Part shown: piece after piece, positions 33,972 to 43,364 of the stretch
Layout of the letters: every line of letters begins with the position of its first letter
Numbering within the stretch: position 1 is the first letter of the stretch
DNA from: Bradyrhizobium sp. 132
GTDB taxonomy: Bacteria > Pseudomonadota > Alphaproteobacteria > Rhizobiales > Xanthobacteraceae
Length of the DNA stretch: 54,098 nt
Assembly: GCF_023074185.1 (NCBI RefSeq)
Contig: NZ_JADPKY010000111.1
Location: 1-54,098 of the forward strand
Reading direction: 5' to 3'
Program-made: the position numbers and the translations under genes
The notes under the pieces: generated by a model
Told to the model about the DNA's origin: nothing
Seen by the model: only the letters and a program-made list of their open reading frames with translations
Database searches by the model: none

Positions 33972-34030
33972 GGCGTGATCCAGGTGACGCGAAGGAAATG
34001 AACAGGCGTGATGGCGGTGGAGGACATCAT
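33968..34030 (-). CDS. 20-residue mini-ORF linking dctQ and dctM
   Basis: MMSSTAITPVHFLRVTWITP. The ATG at 34030 overlaps the dctQ stop (AATGA), has GGAGGAG immediately upstream, and its TGA overlaps the dctM start (ATGA). It therefore bridges the whole intergenic gap. I see no sign of a functional peptide; it may carry ribosomes from dctQ to dctM, whose own ribosome site is weak. Confidence 0.45.
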   Translation of the reverse strand: MMSSTAITPVHFLRVTWITP

Positions 34031-34536
34031 TGCTCCTCCGATTCCCTCACAGCCACCATGTCTTCCTCGCTCGCCTGCCCGCTGATCACCCGGTACAGGT
34101 CGTAGAGAAGGATAATTGCGGCTGACACGCCAAAGACCACGCCGACGGCATAGAATATCCCGATGGAAAAACCGGTGGCCGGCGCACGGTCGTCGATGTT
34201 GATGATGGTCTGGCGCCAGCTTCCCGAAAGCAGCAGCCAGTCGGCAAACAGCATCAGGCAATAGTTGATGACGAAGCAGATGCGCTTGCCGGAGGCCGGC
34301 AGCATCCGGACGAGGGTGTCGACGCCGAGATGGGCGTGCTCGCGAAGCGCGACGATTGCGCCGAGAAAGGTCAACCAGACCAGCAGCCAGCGCGACAACT
34401 CTTCGGAAATCGCGATTCCGGAGTTGAAGCCGTAACGCAGGACGACATTGCCGAAGACCAGGACCACCATCACCGCGAGACAGGCGGCAATGACGGCTTT
34501 CAGGAACGTGCAATAGAGGTCGAGAACTCGCGCCAT
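34027..34536 (-). CDS. dctQ: TRAP transporter small permease DctQ
   Basis: 169 residues with four hydrophobic segments and the DctQ pattern ISEELSRWLLVWLTFLGAIVALREHAHLGVDTLV. It pairs with DctM in the inner membrane. The ribosome site before the ATG is weak. The C-terminus ends in a charged tail (RESEEQ) that overlaps the downstream mini-ORF. Confidence 0.94.
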   Translation of the reverse strand: MARVLDLYCTFLKAVIAACLAVMVVLVFGNVVLRYGFNSGIAISEELSRWLLVWLTFLGAIVALREHAHLGVDTLVRMLPASGKRICFVINYCLMLFADWLLLSGSWRQTIINIDDRAPATGFSIGIFYAVGVVFGVSAAIILLYDLYRVISGQASEEDMVAVRESEEQ

Positions 34537-34611
34537 GCGTGACGTCCGGGCAAATGAGGGTGTGAGCCGGCCACTGGCCGGCTCCGCCGCGTGCGTGATG
34601 AAAGAAGTCGA

Positions 34612-35628
34612 CTACTTCACGTTCTTGCGGATGCGCTCGACCTCTTCGTTGAAGAGCTTCACCGTCTCGGGAGGAAGATTGGCTGAAGTCTTGTCCGCGA
34701 CCGGTTGCGCTGCCTTCCGCATGCGCTCCGTTTCTTCGGGAGCGATCGCGTTGTACTGCATACCCTTGGCCTGCAGCTCCGTCAGAGCCTTTTCAGTCTG
34801 AAGGCGCGTCTGCTCCTTCTGGTAGCCGCGGCTTTCTTCATAGGCTTCGCGCATCAGCCCCTGCTCGGTCGGCGACAGCTTGTCCCAGAAGGCCTTGCTC
34901 ACCAGAATGATGTTCAGGGTGAAGGTGTGATTTGTGGCGGAAACGTATTTCTGCACTTCGTAGAATTTGTTCGAGAGAATGACCGTGTAGGGATTCTCCT
35001 GGCCGTCGACGGTGCGGGTCTCCAGCGCCGAATACAGCTCACCGAAGGCCATCGGGACCGGATTGGCCTTAAAGGCACTGAAGCTTTCGAGATAGACCGG
35101 GTTCGGAATCACACGAAGCTTAAGGCCGCTGAAGTCCTCAAGCTTGGTGATCGGGCGGGTGCTATTCGTGACGTTGCGGAAGCCCAGGCCCCAATATCCG
35201 AGGCCGATCAGCCCCTTCGACGGCAGCGTATCGATCATCGCCTTGCCGAATTTGCCGGTCGCGAGAGCATCGGCCTGCTCGGTCGTGTTGAACAGGAACG
35301 GGAAATCGATAAGACCGAATTCCGGAATGACGGTGGCGAGCGATGTCGTCGAGGCCGACAGCATCTCCTGGGTGCCGCCGCGCAGCGCGGATTGCTGCTG
35401 CAACTCGTTGCCGAGCTGTGAAGCCGCGAACTCGCGGACCTTCATCTTGCCCCCGCTCTTTGCCAGCAGGATCTCGGCGAACTTCTGCACACCAAAGCTG
35501 ACGGGGTGATCGGTGTTGTTCAGGTGGCCCCACCTGATCGTCCGCTCCTGGATGTCCTGAGCTGATGCGCCGACCGTCAGCGCCACGCAGATCGCCGTCG
35601 CAGACAGCGCCCGTACCAACAAACTCAT
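34612..35628 (-). CDS. dctP: TRAP transporter substrate-binding protein DctP
   Basis: 338 residues, signal peptide to about residue 24 (VALTVGASAQ), then RTIRWGHLNNTDHPVSFGVQKFAEI and the conserved GLKLRVIPNPVYLESFSAF, whose Arg normally binds the ligand carboxylate, and AFGELYSALETRTVDGQENPY. GGGAGG is five bases before the ATG at 35628. It is the first gene of the operon and divergent from a GntR regulator. Carboxylate binding is expected; the exact ligand is not evident. Confidence 0.95.
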   Translation of the reverse strand: MSLLVRALSATAICVALTVGASAQDIQERTIRWGHLNNTDHPVSFGVQKFAEILLAKSGGKMKVREFAASQLGNELQQQSALRGGTQEMLSASTTSLATVIPEFGLIDFPFLFNTTEQADALATGKFGKAMIDTLPSKGLIGLGYWGLGFRNVTNSTRPITKLEDFSGLKLRVIPNPVYLESFSAFKANPVPMAFGELYSALETRTVDGQENPYTVILSNKFYEVQKYVSATNHTFTLNIILVSKAFWDKLSPTEQGLMREAYEESRGYQKEQTRLQTEKALTELQAKGMQYNAIAPEETERMRKAAQPVADKTSANLPPETVKLFNEEVERIRKNVK

Positions 35629-35858
35629 TCTTACCTCCCTGTTCAATCGGGCACGATCGCGGCGTTAGGCCATTTATTTTCTGCACCCTCAGGTCAATCA
35701 AAAAACATAACTATACTTCTCAGTCAAATGATAAAGATGATTTCATCTGATATTTTTGATTACATACGACGTTGGGGTTCTGCTATATTGCTGGTAACAT
35801 TGATAGTTCGGCCGCCCCATCACAGGGCGTTGCGCGCGCGTTTGCGGGATCGGAGAGC
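35629..35858. promoter_or_regulatory. Divergent promoter region with candidate GntR operator
   Basis: AT-rich interval between dctP and the GntR gene. AGATGA (35735-35740) and TCATCT (35743-35748) form a perfect inverted pair with a two-base centre. TCAAA and TTTGA extend the symmetry about 11 bases further out. It is the likely operator for the divergent FCD-type GntR regulator, controlling both the TRAP operon and the regulator. Confidence 0.6.
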
Positions 35859-36518
35859 ATGACGTCACTTGAGGGGAGGCCCTTGTCGGCGGGCGACAGC
35901 GGTTATCAGCGGATTCGATCCGACATCATTTTCGGCGTGCTGACGCCCTCCGGGCGGCTCAAGCTCGACGCCATGAAGGAAGATTACGGCGTCAGCATCT
36001 CCACGCTGCGCGAGATCCTCAACCGGCTGACGTCCGAGGGCTTCGTGGTCGCGGAAGGTCAGCGCGGCTTCGAGGTGGCGCCGATATCCATCCAGAACCT
36101 GCGTGAGCTCGCCGGTCTCCGCATCCTGCTGGAACATCATGCGATGGCCGAGTCGTTCCGGGCCGGCGACGTGGAGTGGGAAGGCCGGGTGGTGTCAGCG
36201 CATCACAAGCTGGCGGCGACCGAACGCACCGTCCTCAGCGAAGGCGACGATCCTGAGCTGCGCAAACGCTACGACGGCGAATTCCACCAGGCGCTCATTT
36301 CGAGTTGCGGTTCGCGCGAGCTGATGCAGACCCACGCGGTCGTGTTCGACAAATATTTCCGCTATGCGCTGCGCTACCGCGGCGCCGAGACGATCAATCA
36401 GCACAAGGCGCTGTTGGAATGCGCCCTCAAGCGCGACATCAAAAGTGCCAGGGCCGTGCTCACCGAGCACATCAACGGCTGCGTCGCGCATGCCCTCGCC
36501 TCCTGGAACGAGGGTTGA
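35859..36518 (+). CDS. GntR-family regulator, FadR/FCD type
   Basis: 219 residues. An N-terminal winged helix (YQRIRSDIIFGVLTPSGRL, ...YGVSISTLREILNRLTSEGFVVAEGQRGFEVAPIS) is followed by an all-helical FCD ligand domain with LRILLEHHAMAES and EFHQALISSCGS, where metal-binding His and Asp are expected. The ATG at 35859 has GGAGAG upstream; the longer frame to 35772 lacks one. It probably senses an organic acid linked to the TRAP operon. It is followed by the peptidase and lactonase genes. Confidence 0.93.
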   Translation: MTSLEGRPLSAGDSGYQRIRSDIIFGVLTPSGRLKLDAMKEDYGVSISTLREILNRLTSEGFVVAEGQRGFEVAPISIQNLRELAGLRILLEHHAMAESFRAGDVEWEGRVVSAHHKLAATERTVLSEGDDPELRKRYDGEFHQALISSCGSRELMQTHAVVFDKYFRYALRYRGAETINQHKALLECALKRDIKSARAVLTEHINGCVAHALASWNEG

Positions 36519-36574
36519 TCGCCCGCGGCCTGGCGCCGGAGCGTCAGGCATAATTGTCGAGCAGCGAGAAACAC

Positions 36575-37742
36575 ATGCGTTGCGGCGTTCCCTTCTCCAC
36601 GGCCAGACTCGACCGCCTGCTCGACGATGCCGGCATCGACGTGCTGATCGTCACCTCCAAGCACAACATCCAATACCTTCTTGGCGGCTACTATCACTTC
36701 CAGTTCGACTATATGGAGGCGATCGGCATCAGCCGGTACCTGCCCATTTTCGTCTATGTGAAGGGCGCGCTGGAGAAGTCGGCCTATATCGCCAACCGGA
36801 ACGAGCGCGACAGCGTCCAGAACCGGACGAGCGACGGCTACTGGATGCCGGCGATCGTGTTCGGATCGTCGACCACGGTCGAGGCGATGGCACTCGCCGT
36901 CAAGCAGCTGAAGTCCGTCGCGCCATCTGCGCTCCGTGTCGGAATCGAGGGCTCATTTCTGCCGGCCGATGCGGCGGACGTGCTGCGCAGGGAGTTCGGC
37001 CATTGCCAGTTCGTCGAGGCGATGCGCCCGCTTGAGAAGCTGCGCGCCGTCAAGACGGCGGCCGAGCTGGACGTCCTCCGCGAAGCCTCCGAGCGGGTCG
37101 TCGCCTCCATGATGACTACGGTCAACCAGACCCGCCCCGGGCAGAGCAAGCGCGAGATCATCGATCATTTGCGGCAGGCCGAGCTGTCCCGGGACATGAT
37201 TTTCGAATATGCGCTGGTGACATTGGGAACGAGCCTCAACCGGGCTCCATCCGAACAGCGTCTCGAACCGGGCGACGTCGTCTCACTGGATTCGGGCGGC
37301 AACTACCGCGGCTACATCGGCGACCTCTGCCGGATGGCCGTACACGGGACTCCCGACGGCGAGCTTCTCGATCTACTCGGCGAGATCGACCTGATCCAGC
37401 AGGCAGCCCGAATGCCGATCCGCGCCGGCCTCTCCGGCAGCGGCATTTACACCGCGGCCAACGAAGCTCGCGCGGTCCGCTTACAGCAAGCAAATGCATT
37501 TCGTCGCCCATGGAATGGGGATCGTCAGCCACGAAGCGCCGCGTCTGACGTCGAGCGGCCCTATCCCTTATCCCGCCGACGACGCCAACGAACCGCTTGA
37601 AGCCGGCATGGTCATCTCGATTGAAACCACGCTGCCCCACGCGCGCGGCTTCATCAAGCTGGAGGATACGATCGTTGTCACCACGGACGGATACGAGGCT
37701 TTCGGAGACAGCGCTCGTGGCTGGAATCGGATATCGGGATGA
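36575..37742 (+). pseudogene. M24-family Xaa-Pro peptidase/creatinase-like gene, broken by a -1 frameshift
   Basis: The N-terminal creatinase-like domain (LDRLLDDAGIDVLIVTSKHN) and the first metal ligands D239 (SLDSGG) and D250 (GDLCRM) are in one frame up to IYTAANEA near 37468. The rest, AYSKQMHFVAHGMGIVSHE, SIETTLPHARGFIKLEDTI, with the His and two Glu ligands, continues in the +1-shifted frame from about 37476 to 37742. One missing base near 37469 explains this. The first frame otherwise runs on into junk until 37600. The metal site is split, so no active enzyme would form unless this is a sequencing error. Confidence 0.85.
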
Positions 37743-38638
37743 CCGCCGACCTGATCCCCGCGCATCGGGTCGAGACCGCAGTAGCCGCGGCCGACATTCT
37801 CGGCGAGACGCCGTTGTGGTGCGACCGTTCCCGCAAGCTGTGGTGGGTCGACATCGACCGGCAGTTGCATCAATCCTTCGATCCGGCAACCGGCGCTCAT
37901 CAGGTCTTTCCGTACGCGTGCAACTTCCTCGGCAGTCAGGCTCTGACGGCAGATGGCTCCCACCTGCTCGCGCAGGATCTGCGCCTTTATCGCCGGTCGT
38001 CCGGCGACGGTCCTCCAAGTCAGCTCTGTGAGGTCGAAAGCGGTCCCGACAACCGCCTCAACGACGGGCGCGTCGACGCGCGGGGCCGACTATGGATCGG
38101 CACCATGGACAACCAGCTGCATCGGCCGAACGGGTCGCTGTATCGTGTGGACGCGGACGGGCGGACGGCGCACATGTTCGGCGATGTCATCGTCACGAAT
38201 GGAATTGCGTTCTCACCCGACAATCGCACGCTCTATTTCACGGATACGAGGCGATACCGCACCTGGCAGTTCGACTTCGATCTCGATGACGGCGCGATCC
38301 GCAACAGACGACTGTTCGCAGACTACAGCGCCTCCGGGGAGAGGCCTGACGGCGCGTGCATCGACGTTGCCGGCGGGCTGTGGACCGCATTCTTCTCCGG
38401 CGGCCGGGTGATACGCTACCGGCCGGATGGCCGGATCGACACCGTTATTCCGGTGCCGGCGACCAATCCGACCTGCTTGTGCTTCGGCGGACCTGATCTG
38501 AAGACATTGTTCGTTACGACGGCGAGGAAGTTTCTGGATCGCGAGCAATTGAGCCTTGAACCCCAAGCGGGTCATGTTCTTGCCATTCATGGCATCGCAC
38601 AGGGACTTCCAGAGCACCGCTTCGCCAATTCATTCTGA
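37739..38638 (+). CDS. SMP-30/gluconolactonase-family hydrolase
   Basis: 299-residue six-bladed beta-propeller. LGETPLWCD holds the first metal Glu, SGPDNRLNDGRVDARGRLWIGTMD the Asn and Asp region, and NGIAFSPDNRTLYFTDT the third metal ligand. Members hydrolyse sugar or other lactones with a divalent metal. The ATG overlaps the stop of the upstream peptidase by four bases (ATGA), so translation is normally coupled to it; the frameshift restores the same reading frame at the end only if it is an error. A lactone intermediate in the pathway is possible. Confidence 0.92.
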   Translation: MTADLIPAHRVETAVAAADILGETPLWCDRSRKLWWVDIDRQLHQSFDPATGAHQVFPYACNFLGSQALTADGSHLLAQDLRLYRRSSGDGPPSQLCEVESGPDNRLNDGRVDARGRLWIGTMDNQLHRPNGSLYRVDADGRTAHMFGDVIVTNGIAFSPDNRTLYFTDTRRYRTWQFDFDLDDGAIRNRRLFADYSASGERPDGACIDVAGGLWTAFFSGGRVIRYRPDGRIDTVIPVPATNPTCLCFGGPDLKTLFVTTARKFLDREQLSLEPQAGHVLAIHGIAQGLPEHRFANSF

Positions 38639-38727
38639 ACTCTTGCCAGCGGGCCATTGATGGCAAGTATTCCTTGCCTCCTAACAACCGCTATTCTCTT
38701 CGGCCATTCGCCGCTCCCGGCGTGCCT

Positions 38728-39732
38728 TCACGCGACCTTCAGGGCTGCCTTGCTGTCGGAATCGAGGAATCCTGTAAGTCGGTCCCTGATCAGTCGCTCG
38801 GCGTCCGCCATGATGCGATCGATCAGCTCCTTCACGGTCGGAATGTCGCGAATGAGTCCAACGACCATGCCGCAGCTCCAGGCGCCCGCGTCCATATCGC
38901 CGTCGATCATCACCTTGGGATAAACGCCCCCCACCTGGTCGTGGATATCGTCGATCTTGAGGCCCTTGCCCTTCGCGCGCTCGATCTCGAGCAACTGCTC
39001 GACACCCTTGTTGTTCAAGACTCGCTCCGTATTCCGGAGCGCACGCATGACCAGCCGGGTGTCCAGCTCTGATGCCTTGACCAACGCATTCTTGACGTTC
39101 TCATGCACCGGCGCTTCCTTGGTGGCGATAAAGCGCGTGCCCATGTTCACGCCGGCGGCGCCCATTGCGAGTGCCGCAACCAAGCTGCGCGCGTCGGCCA
39201 TGCCGCCCGAGGCAACGAAGGGTATTTTCAGCTCTTCGGCCGCACGCGGCAACAGGATCATATTGGGCATGTCGTCTTCGCCGGGATGGCCGCCACATTC
39301 GAAACCGTCGACGCTGACCGCATCGCAACCGATCTGCTCGGCCTTGAGCGAGTGCCGCACAGACGTACATTTGTGGATCACCTTGATGCCGACTGCCTTC
39401 AGGGCGGGCATATACTGTTCGGGGCTGCGCCCAGCAGTTTCGACGATCTTGACGCCGCCCTCCCTGATGGCAGCGATGTATTCCGGATAGGGCGGCGCGG
39501 TGAAGGTCGGCAGAAAGGTCAGGTTCACGCCGAACGGCTTGTCCGTCATGTCGCGGCAGCGCGCGATCTCCTTGGCCAAAAGTTCCGGTGTCCGTTGCGT
39601 CAGGCCGGTGATGACCCCGAGCCCGCCGGCATTCGACACAGCGGCCGCAAGTTCGGCGAACCCCACATAGTGCATTCCACCCTGAATGATCGGATGTTCG
39701 ATGCCGAACATTTCGGTGATTGCTGTCTTCAC
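38728..39732 (-). CDS. Nitronate monooxygenase-family flavoprotein
   Basis: 334-residue FMN TIM barrel: HPIIQGGMHYVGFAELAAAVSNAGGLGVITG, KPFGVNLTFLPTFTAPPYPEY, VDGFECGGHPGEDDMPNM and FVASGGMADARSLVAALAMGAAGVNMGTRF. A GTG at 39732 with GGAGG six bases upstream is the start. The family includes nitronate monooxygenases and FabK-like enoyl reductases; in an acyl-CoA catabolic operon a reductase or oxidase acting on a CoA ester is as likely as nitronate oxidation. It is the last gene of the leftward operon starting at 45726. Confidence 0.88.
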   Translation of the reverse strand: MKTAITEMFGIEHPIIQGGMHYVGFAELAAAVSNAGGLGVITGLTQRTPELLAKEIARCRDMTDKPFGVNLTFLPTFTAPPYPEYIAAIREGGVKIVETAGRSPEQYMPALKAVGIKVIHKCTSVRHSLKAEQIGCDAVSVDGFECGGHPGEDDMPNMILLPRAAEELKIPFVASGGMADARSLVAALAMGAAGVNMGTRFIATKEAPVHENVKNALVKASELDTRLVMRALRNTERVLNNKGVEQLLEIERAKGKGLKIDDIHDQVGGVYPKVMIDGDMDAGAWSCGMVVGLIRDIPTVKELIDRIMADAERLIRDRLTGFLDSDSKAALKVA

Positions 39733-39777
39733 AAATGCCTCCAGTATGTTGATGGACGTCCGGTTCCGGCGAGTTGT

Positions 39778-40965
39778 CTAATGAATGATTTCGAGCAGCC
39801 CTGCTGCGCCCATGCCGCCCCCCACGCACATGGTGACGACAGCGTATTTGGCCTTGCGCCGGCGGCCCTCGATCAGGGCGTGGCCGGTCAGCCGCGCCCC
39901 GGTCATGCCGTAGGGATGGCCGACTGCGATCGAGCCGCCGTTGACGTTGAGCTTTTCCGGATCGATCCCGAGCTTGTCGCGACAATGGATCACCTGCACC
40001 GCGAATGCCTCGTTCAGTTCCCAGAGATCGATGTCATCGACCCTAAGTCCGTGTCGCTTGAGCAGTCTGGGCACGGCATAGACCGGACCAACGCCCATCT
40101 CGTCCGGTTCACAGCCGGCCGAGACAAAGCCGCGGAAGATACCGAGCGGCTTCAGCCCCTTCTCCGCCGCCAGCTTGTCGCTCATGATGACAGCGGCACT
40201 GGCACCGTCGGAAAGCTGACTGGCATTGCCGCCGGTGACCGTGAAGCCCGGCCCCTTGGCCGGCTTGACGCCTGCGAGAGCTTCGGCCGTCGTATCGGGA
40301 CGCGGCCCCTCGTCAGCCGACAGCGTCACCTGCTGATAGGACACAGCGCCACTCGCCTTGTCCGTGACCGCCATGGTCGTCTTGATCGGTGCGAGTTCGT
40401 CTGTGAACCGGCCGGCCTGCTGCGCAGCTGCCGTCCGGCGCTGACTCTCCAGGCTGTACTCATCCTGGCGTTCACGCGAGATATGGTAGCGTTTCGCCAC
40501 GACCTCGGCGGTGTCCAGCATCGCGATGTAGGCGTCTCCCTTCATCGCGAGCAGCTCCGGATCGACGGCATGAAAGCTGTTGTATTGGTTGTTCTGGACC
40601 AGGCTGATGGATTCGCCGCCGCCGCCGATGGCGACCTCAACGCCGTCGAAAATGACCGAACGCGCAGCCAGCGCAATCGCCTGAAGCCCCGACGCACACT
40701 GGCGATCGATCGTCGTTCCGGCCACGCTCACCGGAAGTCCAGCACGCAGCAGCGCCTTGCGCGCGATGTTGGTCCCCGTGGTGCCCTGTTGCATGGCGCA
40801 GCCCATCACGACATCCTCAACCTCCGCGCCCTCGACCTTCGCGCGCGACAGTGCCGAGGAGATGGCATGCCCGAGCAGCGTCGCGCCTTCGGTGTGATTG
40901 AGCGCGCCCTTGTAAGCCTTGCCAATGGGAGTACGCGCGGTCGAGACGATCACGGCTTCGGTCAT
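39778..40965 (-). CDS. Acetyl-CoA C-acyltransferase (thiolase)
   Basis: 395 residues, complete thiolase. Nucleophilic C90 in DRQCASGLQ, H350 in GHPYGMTGAR and C380 in CVGGGMGAAG. It cleaves 3-ketoacyl-CoA to acetyl-CoA and a shortened acyl-CoA. GAGG precedes the ATG. It is in the same operon as a CoA ligase and two acyl-CoA dehydrogenases, and would be the final step of that beta-oxidation route. Confidence 0.96.
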   Translation of the reverse strand: MTEAVIVSTARTPIGKAYKGALNHTEGATLLGHAISSALSRAKVEGAEVEDVVMGCAMQQGTTGTNIARKALLRAGLPVSVAGTTIDRQCASGLQAIALAARSVIFDGVEVAIGGGGESISLVQNNQYNSFHAVDPELLAMKGDAYIAMLDTAEVVAKRYHISRERQDEYSLESQRRTAAAQQAGRFTDELAPIKTTMAVTDKASGAVSYQQVTLSADEGPRPDTTAEALAGVKPAKGPGFTVTGGNASQLSDGASAAVIMSDKLAAEKGLKPLGIFRGFVSAGCEPDEMGVGPVYAVPRLLKRHGLRVDDIDLWELNEAFAVQVIHCRDKLGIDPEKLNVNGGSIAVGHPYGMTGARLTGHALIEGRRRKAKYAVVTMCVGGGMGAAGLLEIIH

Positions 40966-41016
40966 TTTTACCTCGGGTTGGGGTACGGCAGGCGAGTTGC
41001 TGCGTTGAATGGAGAT

Positions 41017-42147
41017 TCAGCTCTGCTGCGCGTACCGCATCAGATGATAGGAGGGGTCTCCGAACTGAATGTTGATGGAGCTTATTCGCTTGAAGTAATG
41101 GCCGACGTTCAGTTCGTCGCTCATGCCCATGCCGCCATGCAGTTGCACCGCCTGCTCTGCGACGAAGCGCGCTGCGTAGCCGACCTTGGATTTGGTGCCA
41201 GACGCCAGTTTCGATCCATTCGGCTCCTGAGCGGCGAGGCTGAGGTTCAGATGCTGGGTGAGCGAGATGGCCTCTTCGAGCGCGATGAACATGTCGACCA
41301 TGCGGTGCTGCAACACCTGAAAGGTCCCTAGCGCTACCCCGAACTGCTTGCGGGTTTTGCTGTATTCGAGCGTCGCGGAATTCAGCACGGACATCGCTCC
41401 GACCGCCTCGGCGCAGAGCGCCGCAATGGCGCGCTCGCGGCAGGCCTCGAGGGCCGCAACGCCTTCGCCTTCGCGGCCGAGCAGCTGGCCGGCGGGCACC
41501 TCGACGTTCATCAGCGTCAGTTCGGCAGCGCGCCGTCCATCGATGGTCTTGAAGCTCTGCAAATGGAGATTGGCCGAACGGCTATCGACGACAAACAGGC
41601 TCACGCCGTCCCGATCGTGAGGACCACCGGACGTCCGCGCCGATACGATCAACTTGTCGGCCCACGGCGCACCGACCACCGCGGCCTTTGACCCACTCAG
41701 GACAAAGCTTCCACCCTGGCGCCGGGCTGTCGTGGTGACGTTGTTGAAATCATAGCGCGATCGCCCTTCCGCCCAGGCCAGCGCCCATATCGCCTCACCC
41801 TCCATGATCCTCGGCAGCAATGCCTCACGCTGTTCCGGCGAGGCGACCTCCTCGATCAGGCCGCCTGCGAGAACCACCGTCTCGAAATACGGTTCGACGA
41901 CGAGGTTGCGGCCAAACTCCTGCATCACGATCATGGTTGCCAGCGAGCCGCCCCCCAGGCCGCCGGAGCTCTCCTGGAACGGCGCCGCGCAGAGTCCAAG
42001 CTCGGCGAAGGCTTTCCAGTGCCTGCGGCTCCAGCCCTCATCGGTCGAGACGATCTTGCGGCGCTCGTCGAAGTCGTATTGCTCGCGCAGAAAGCGTTGG
42101 ATGCTCGAACGGAGCAACTCCTGCTCTTCCGTCAACTGGATGTCCAT
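41017..42147 (-). CDS. Acyl-CoA dehydrogenase, small/second subunit type
   Basis: 376 residues of the acyl-CoA dehydrogenase fold (LTEEQELLRSSIQRFLREQYD, GGLGGGSLATMIVMQEFGRNLVVEPYFETVVLA, and YSKTRKQFGVALGTFQVLQHRMVDM). The C-terminus (FGDPSYHLMRYAQQS) lacks the GGSNEIQ catalytic-end motif present in its partner gene, as in PimD-like small subunits of heteromeric dehydrogenases. It is 21 bases downstream of the partner. Together they are likely one alpha2beta2 flavoenzyme. Confidence 0.93.
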   Translation of the reverse strand: MDIQLTEEQELLRSSIQRFLREQYDFDERRKIVSTDEGWSRRHWKAFAELGLCAAPFQESSGGLGGGSLATMIVMQEFGRNLVVEPYFETVVLAGGLIEEVASPEQREALLPRIMEGEAIWALAWAEGRSRYDFNNVTTTARRQGGSFVLSGSKAAVVGAPWADKLIVSARTSGGPHDRDGVSLFVVDSRSANLHLQSFKTIDGRRAAELTLMNVEVPAGQLLGREGEGVAALEACRERAIAALCAEAVGAMSVLNSATLEYSKTRKQFGVALGTFQVLQHRMVDMFIALEEAISLTQHLNLSLAAQEPNGSKLASGTKSKVGYAARFVAEQAVQLHGGMGMSDELNVGHYFKRISSINIQFGDPSYHLMRYAQQS

Positions 42148-42168
42148 GAGGTGCCTCGTGCGATGTCG

Positions 42169-43350
42169 TCAGAGACCGAGCACCGCTTTCGCGATGATGT
42201 TGCGCTGGATTTCATTCGATCCCCCGTAAATGCTCAGCTTTCGGGAGTTCAAATATTTCTCGGTTGCCGTGTGTCCATAGTCCGGTCCCGGCATGAACCG
42301 GTTGGCGGTTACCGGGTGCTCGCGGATGGCCAGCCCGTAATTGCCGATCGCCTGATGGGTCAGGTCCGTAATGCGCTGGAATATCTCCGTGCCCCTGATC
42401 TTGAACAACGATGCAGCCGGACCCGGATCGATGCCGCGCGACATCTGGGCAACGATGCGCAGCTCCGTCGCCTCCAGTGCGAGCACATCGAGCTCGACGC
42501 GCGCGATCTCCCTGATGAACTCTCCGAACGCCGGATCGCCCTCACCGACCTCGGTTCGCACGATCTGCTTGAGACGCGCGAGATGACGGGTCGACCGGCC
42601 GATCCCGGCCATGCTCGTACGCTCGTTCCCGAGCAGAAATTTCGCGTAGGTCCAACCCGTGTTCTCTTCGCCGATCAGATTCTCCGCGGGGACGCGCACG
42701 TCCTCCAGGAAGACATCATTGACTTCGTGCGATCCGTCGATCGTGATGATCGGCCGCACGGTAACCCCGGGCGATTTCATGTCGATCAACAGGAAGGAAA
42801 TGCCGGCTTGGGGTTTTGCCGACGGATCCGTCCGCACCAGGCAGAAGATCCAGTCGGCATGTTGGGCCAGCGTCGTCCAGGTCTTGTGGCCGTTGACGAC
42901 ATAGTGGTCGCCGTCGCGCACCGCCTTGGTGCGGACTGATGCCAGGTCGGACCCTGAGCCGGGCTCCGAATAGCCCTGGCACCACCAATCCTCGCCGGAG
43001 AGGATTCGCGGCAGATACTTCTTCTTCTGCGCGTCGTTGCCGAAAGTGTAGATGACCGGACCGACCATGGTGACGCTGAACGCGAGCGGCGGCAGCGTCC
43101 CGGCCCGTGACGTCTCCTGCTCGAAGATGAAGCGCTGCGTGACCGACCAGCCCGGGCCGCCATATTCCTTTGGCCACAGCGGAGCGATCCAGCCCTTCCT
43201 GTTGAGTATCCGGTGCCAAAGCAGCGATTGCTCCTTGGTCAAATCGGTCTCGGGGTTTGGAACGCGCATTTCCTGCGGATAGTTCTCCGCAATGAAAGCG
43301 CGCAGCTCGTCACGAAACGCAGCGTCCTCACGGGAAAGATTGAGCTCCAT
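42169..43350 (-). CDS. Acyl-CoA dehydrogenase, large/catalytic subunit type
   Basis: 393 residues. WIAPLWPKEYGGPGWSVTQRFIFEQE, CQGYSEPGSGSDLASVRTKAV and the C-terminal LSIYGGSNEIQRNIIAKAVLGL are the usual substrate and FAD motifs. The closest type is the PimC-like large subunit used for dicarboxyl- or ring-containing acyl-CoAs. The ATG at 43350 has GGGAG eight bases upstream. It oxidises an acyl-CoA to enoyl-CoA, passing electrons to ETF encoded elsewhere. Confidence 0.94.
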   Translation of the reverse strand: MELNLSREDAAFRDELRAFIAENYPQEMRVPNPETDLTKEQSLLWHRILNRKGWIAPLWPKEYGGPGWSVTQRFIFEQETSRAGTLPPLAFSVTMVGPVIYTFGNDAQKKKYLPRILSGEDWWCQGYSEPGSGSDLASVRTKAVRDGDHYVVNGHKTWTTLAQHADWIFCLVRTDPSAKPQAGISFLLIDMKSPGVTVRPIITIDGSHEVNDVFLEDVRVPAENLIGEENTGWTYAKFLLGNERTSMAGIGRSTRHLARLKQIVRTEVGEGDPAFGEFIREIARVELDVLALEATELRIVAQMSRGIDPGPAASLFKIRGTEIFQRITDLTHQAIGNYGLAIREHPVTANRFMPGPDYGHTATEKYLNSRKLSIYGGSNEIQRNIIAKAVLGL

Positions 43351-43364
43351 CGTGAAAGCTCCCG

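Noticed and set aside
39103..41331. 742-codon rightward open frame
   Set aside because: Antisense to the NMO-family, thiolase and dehydrogenase genes; no recognisable domain.
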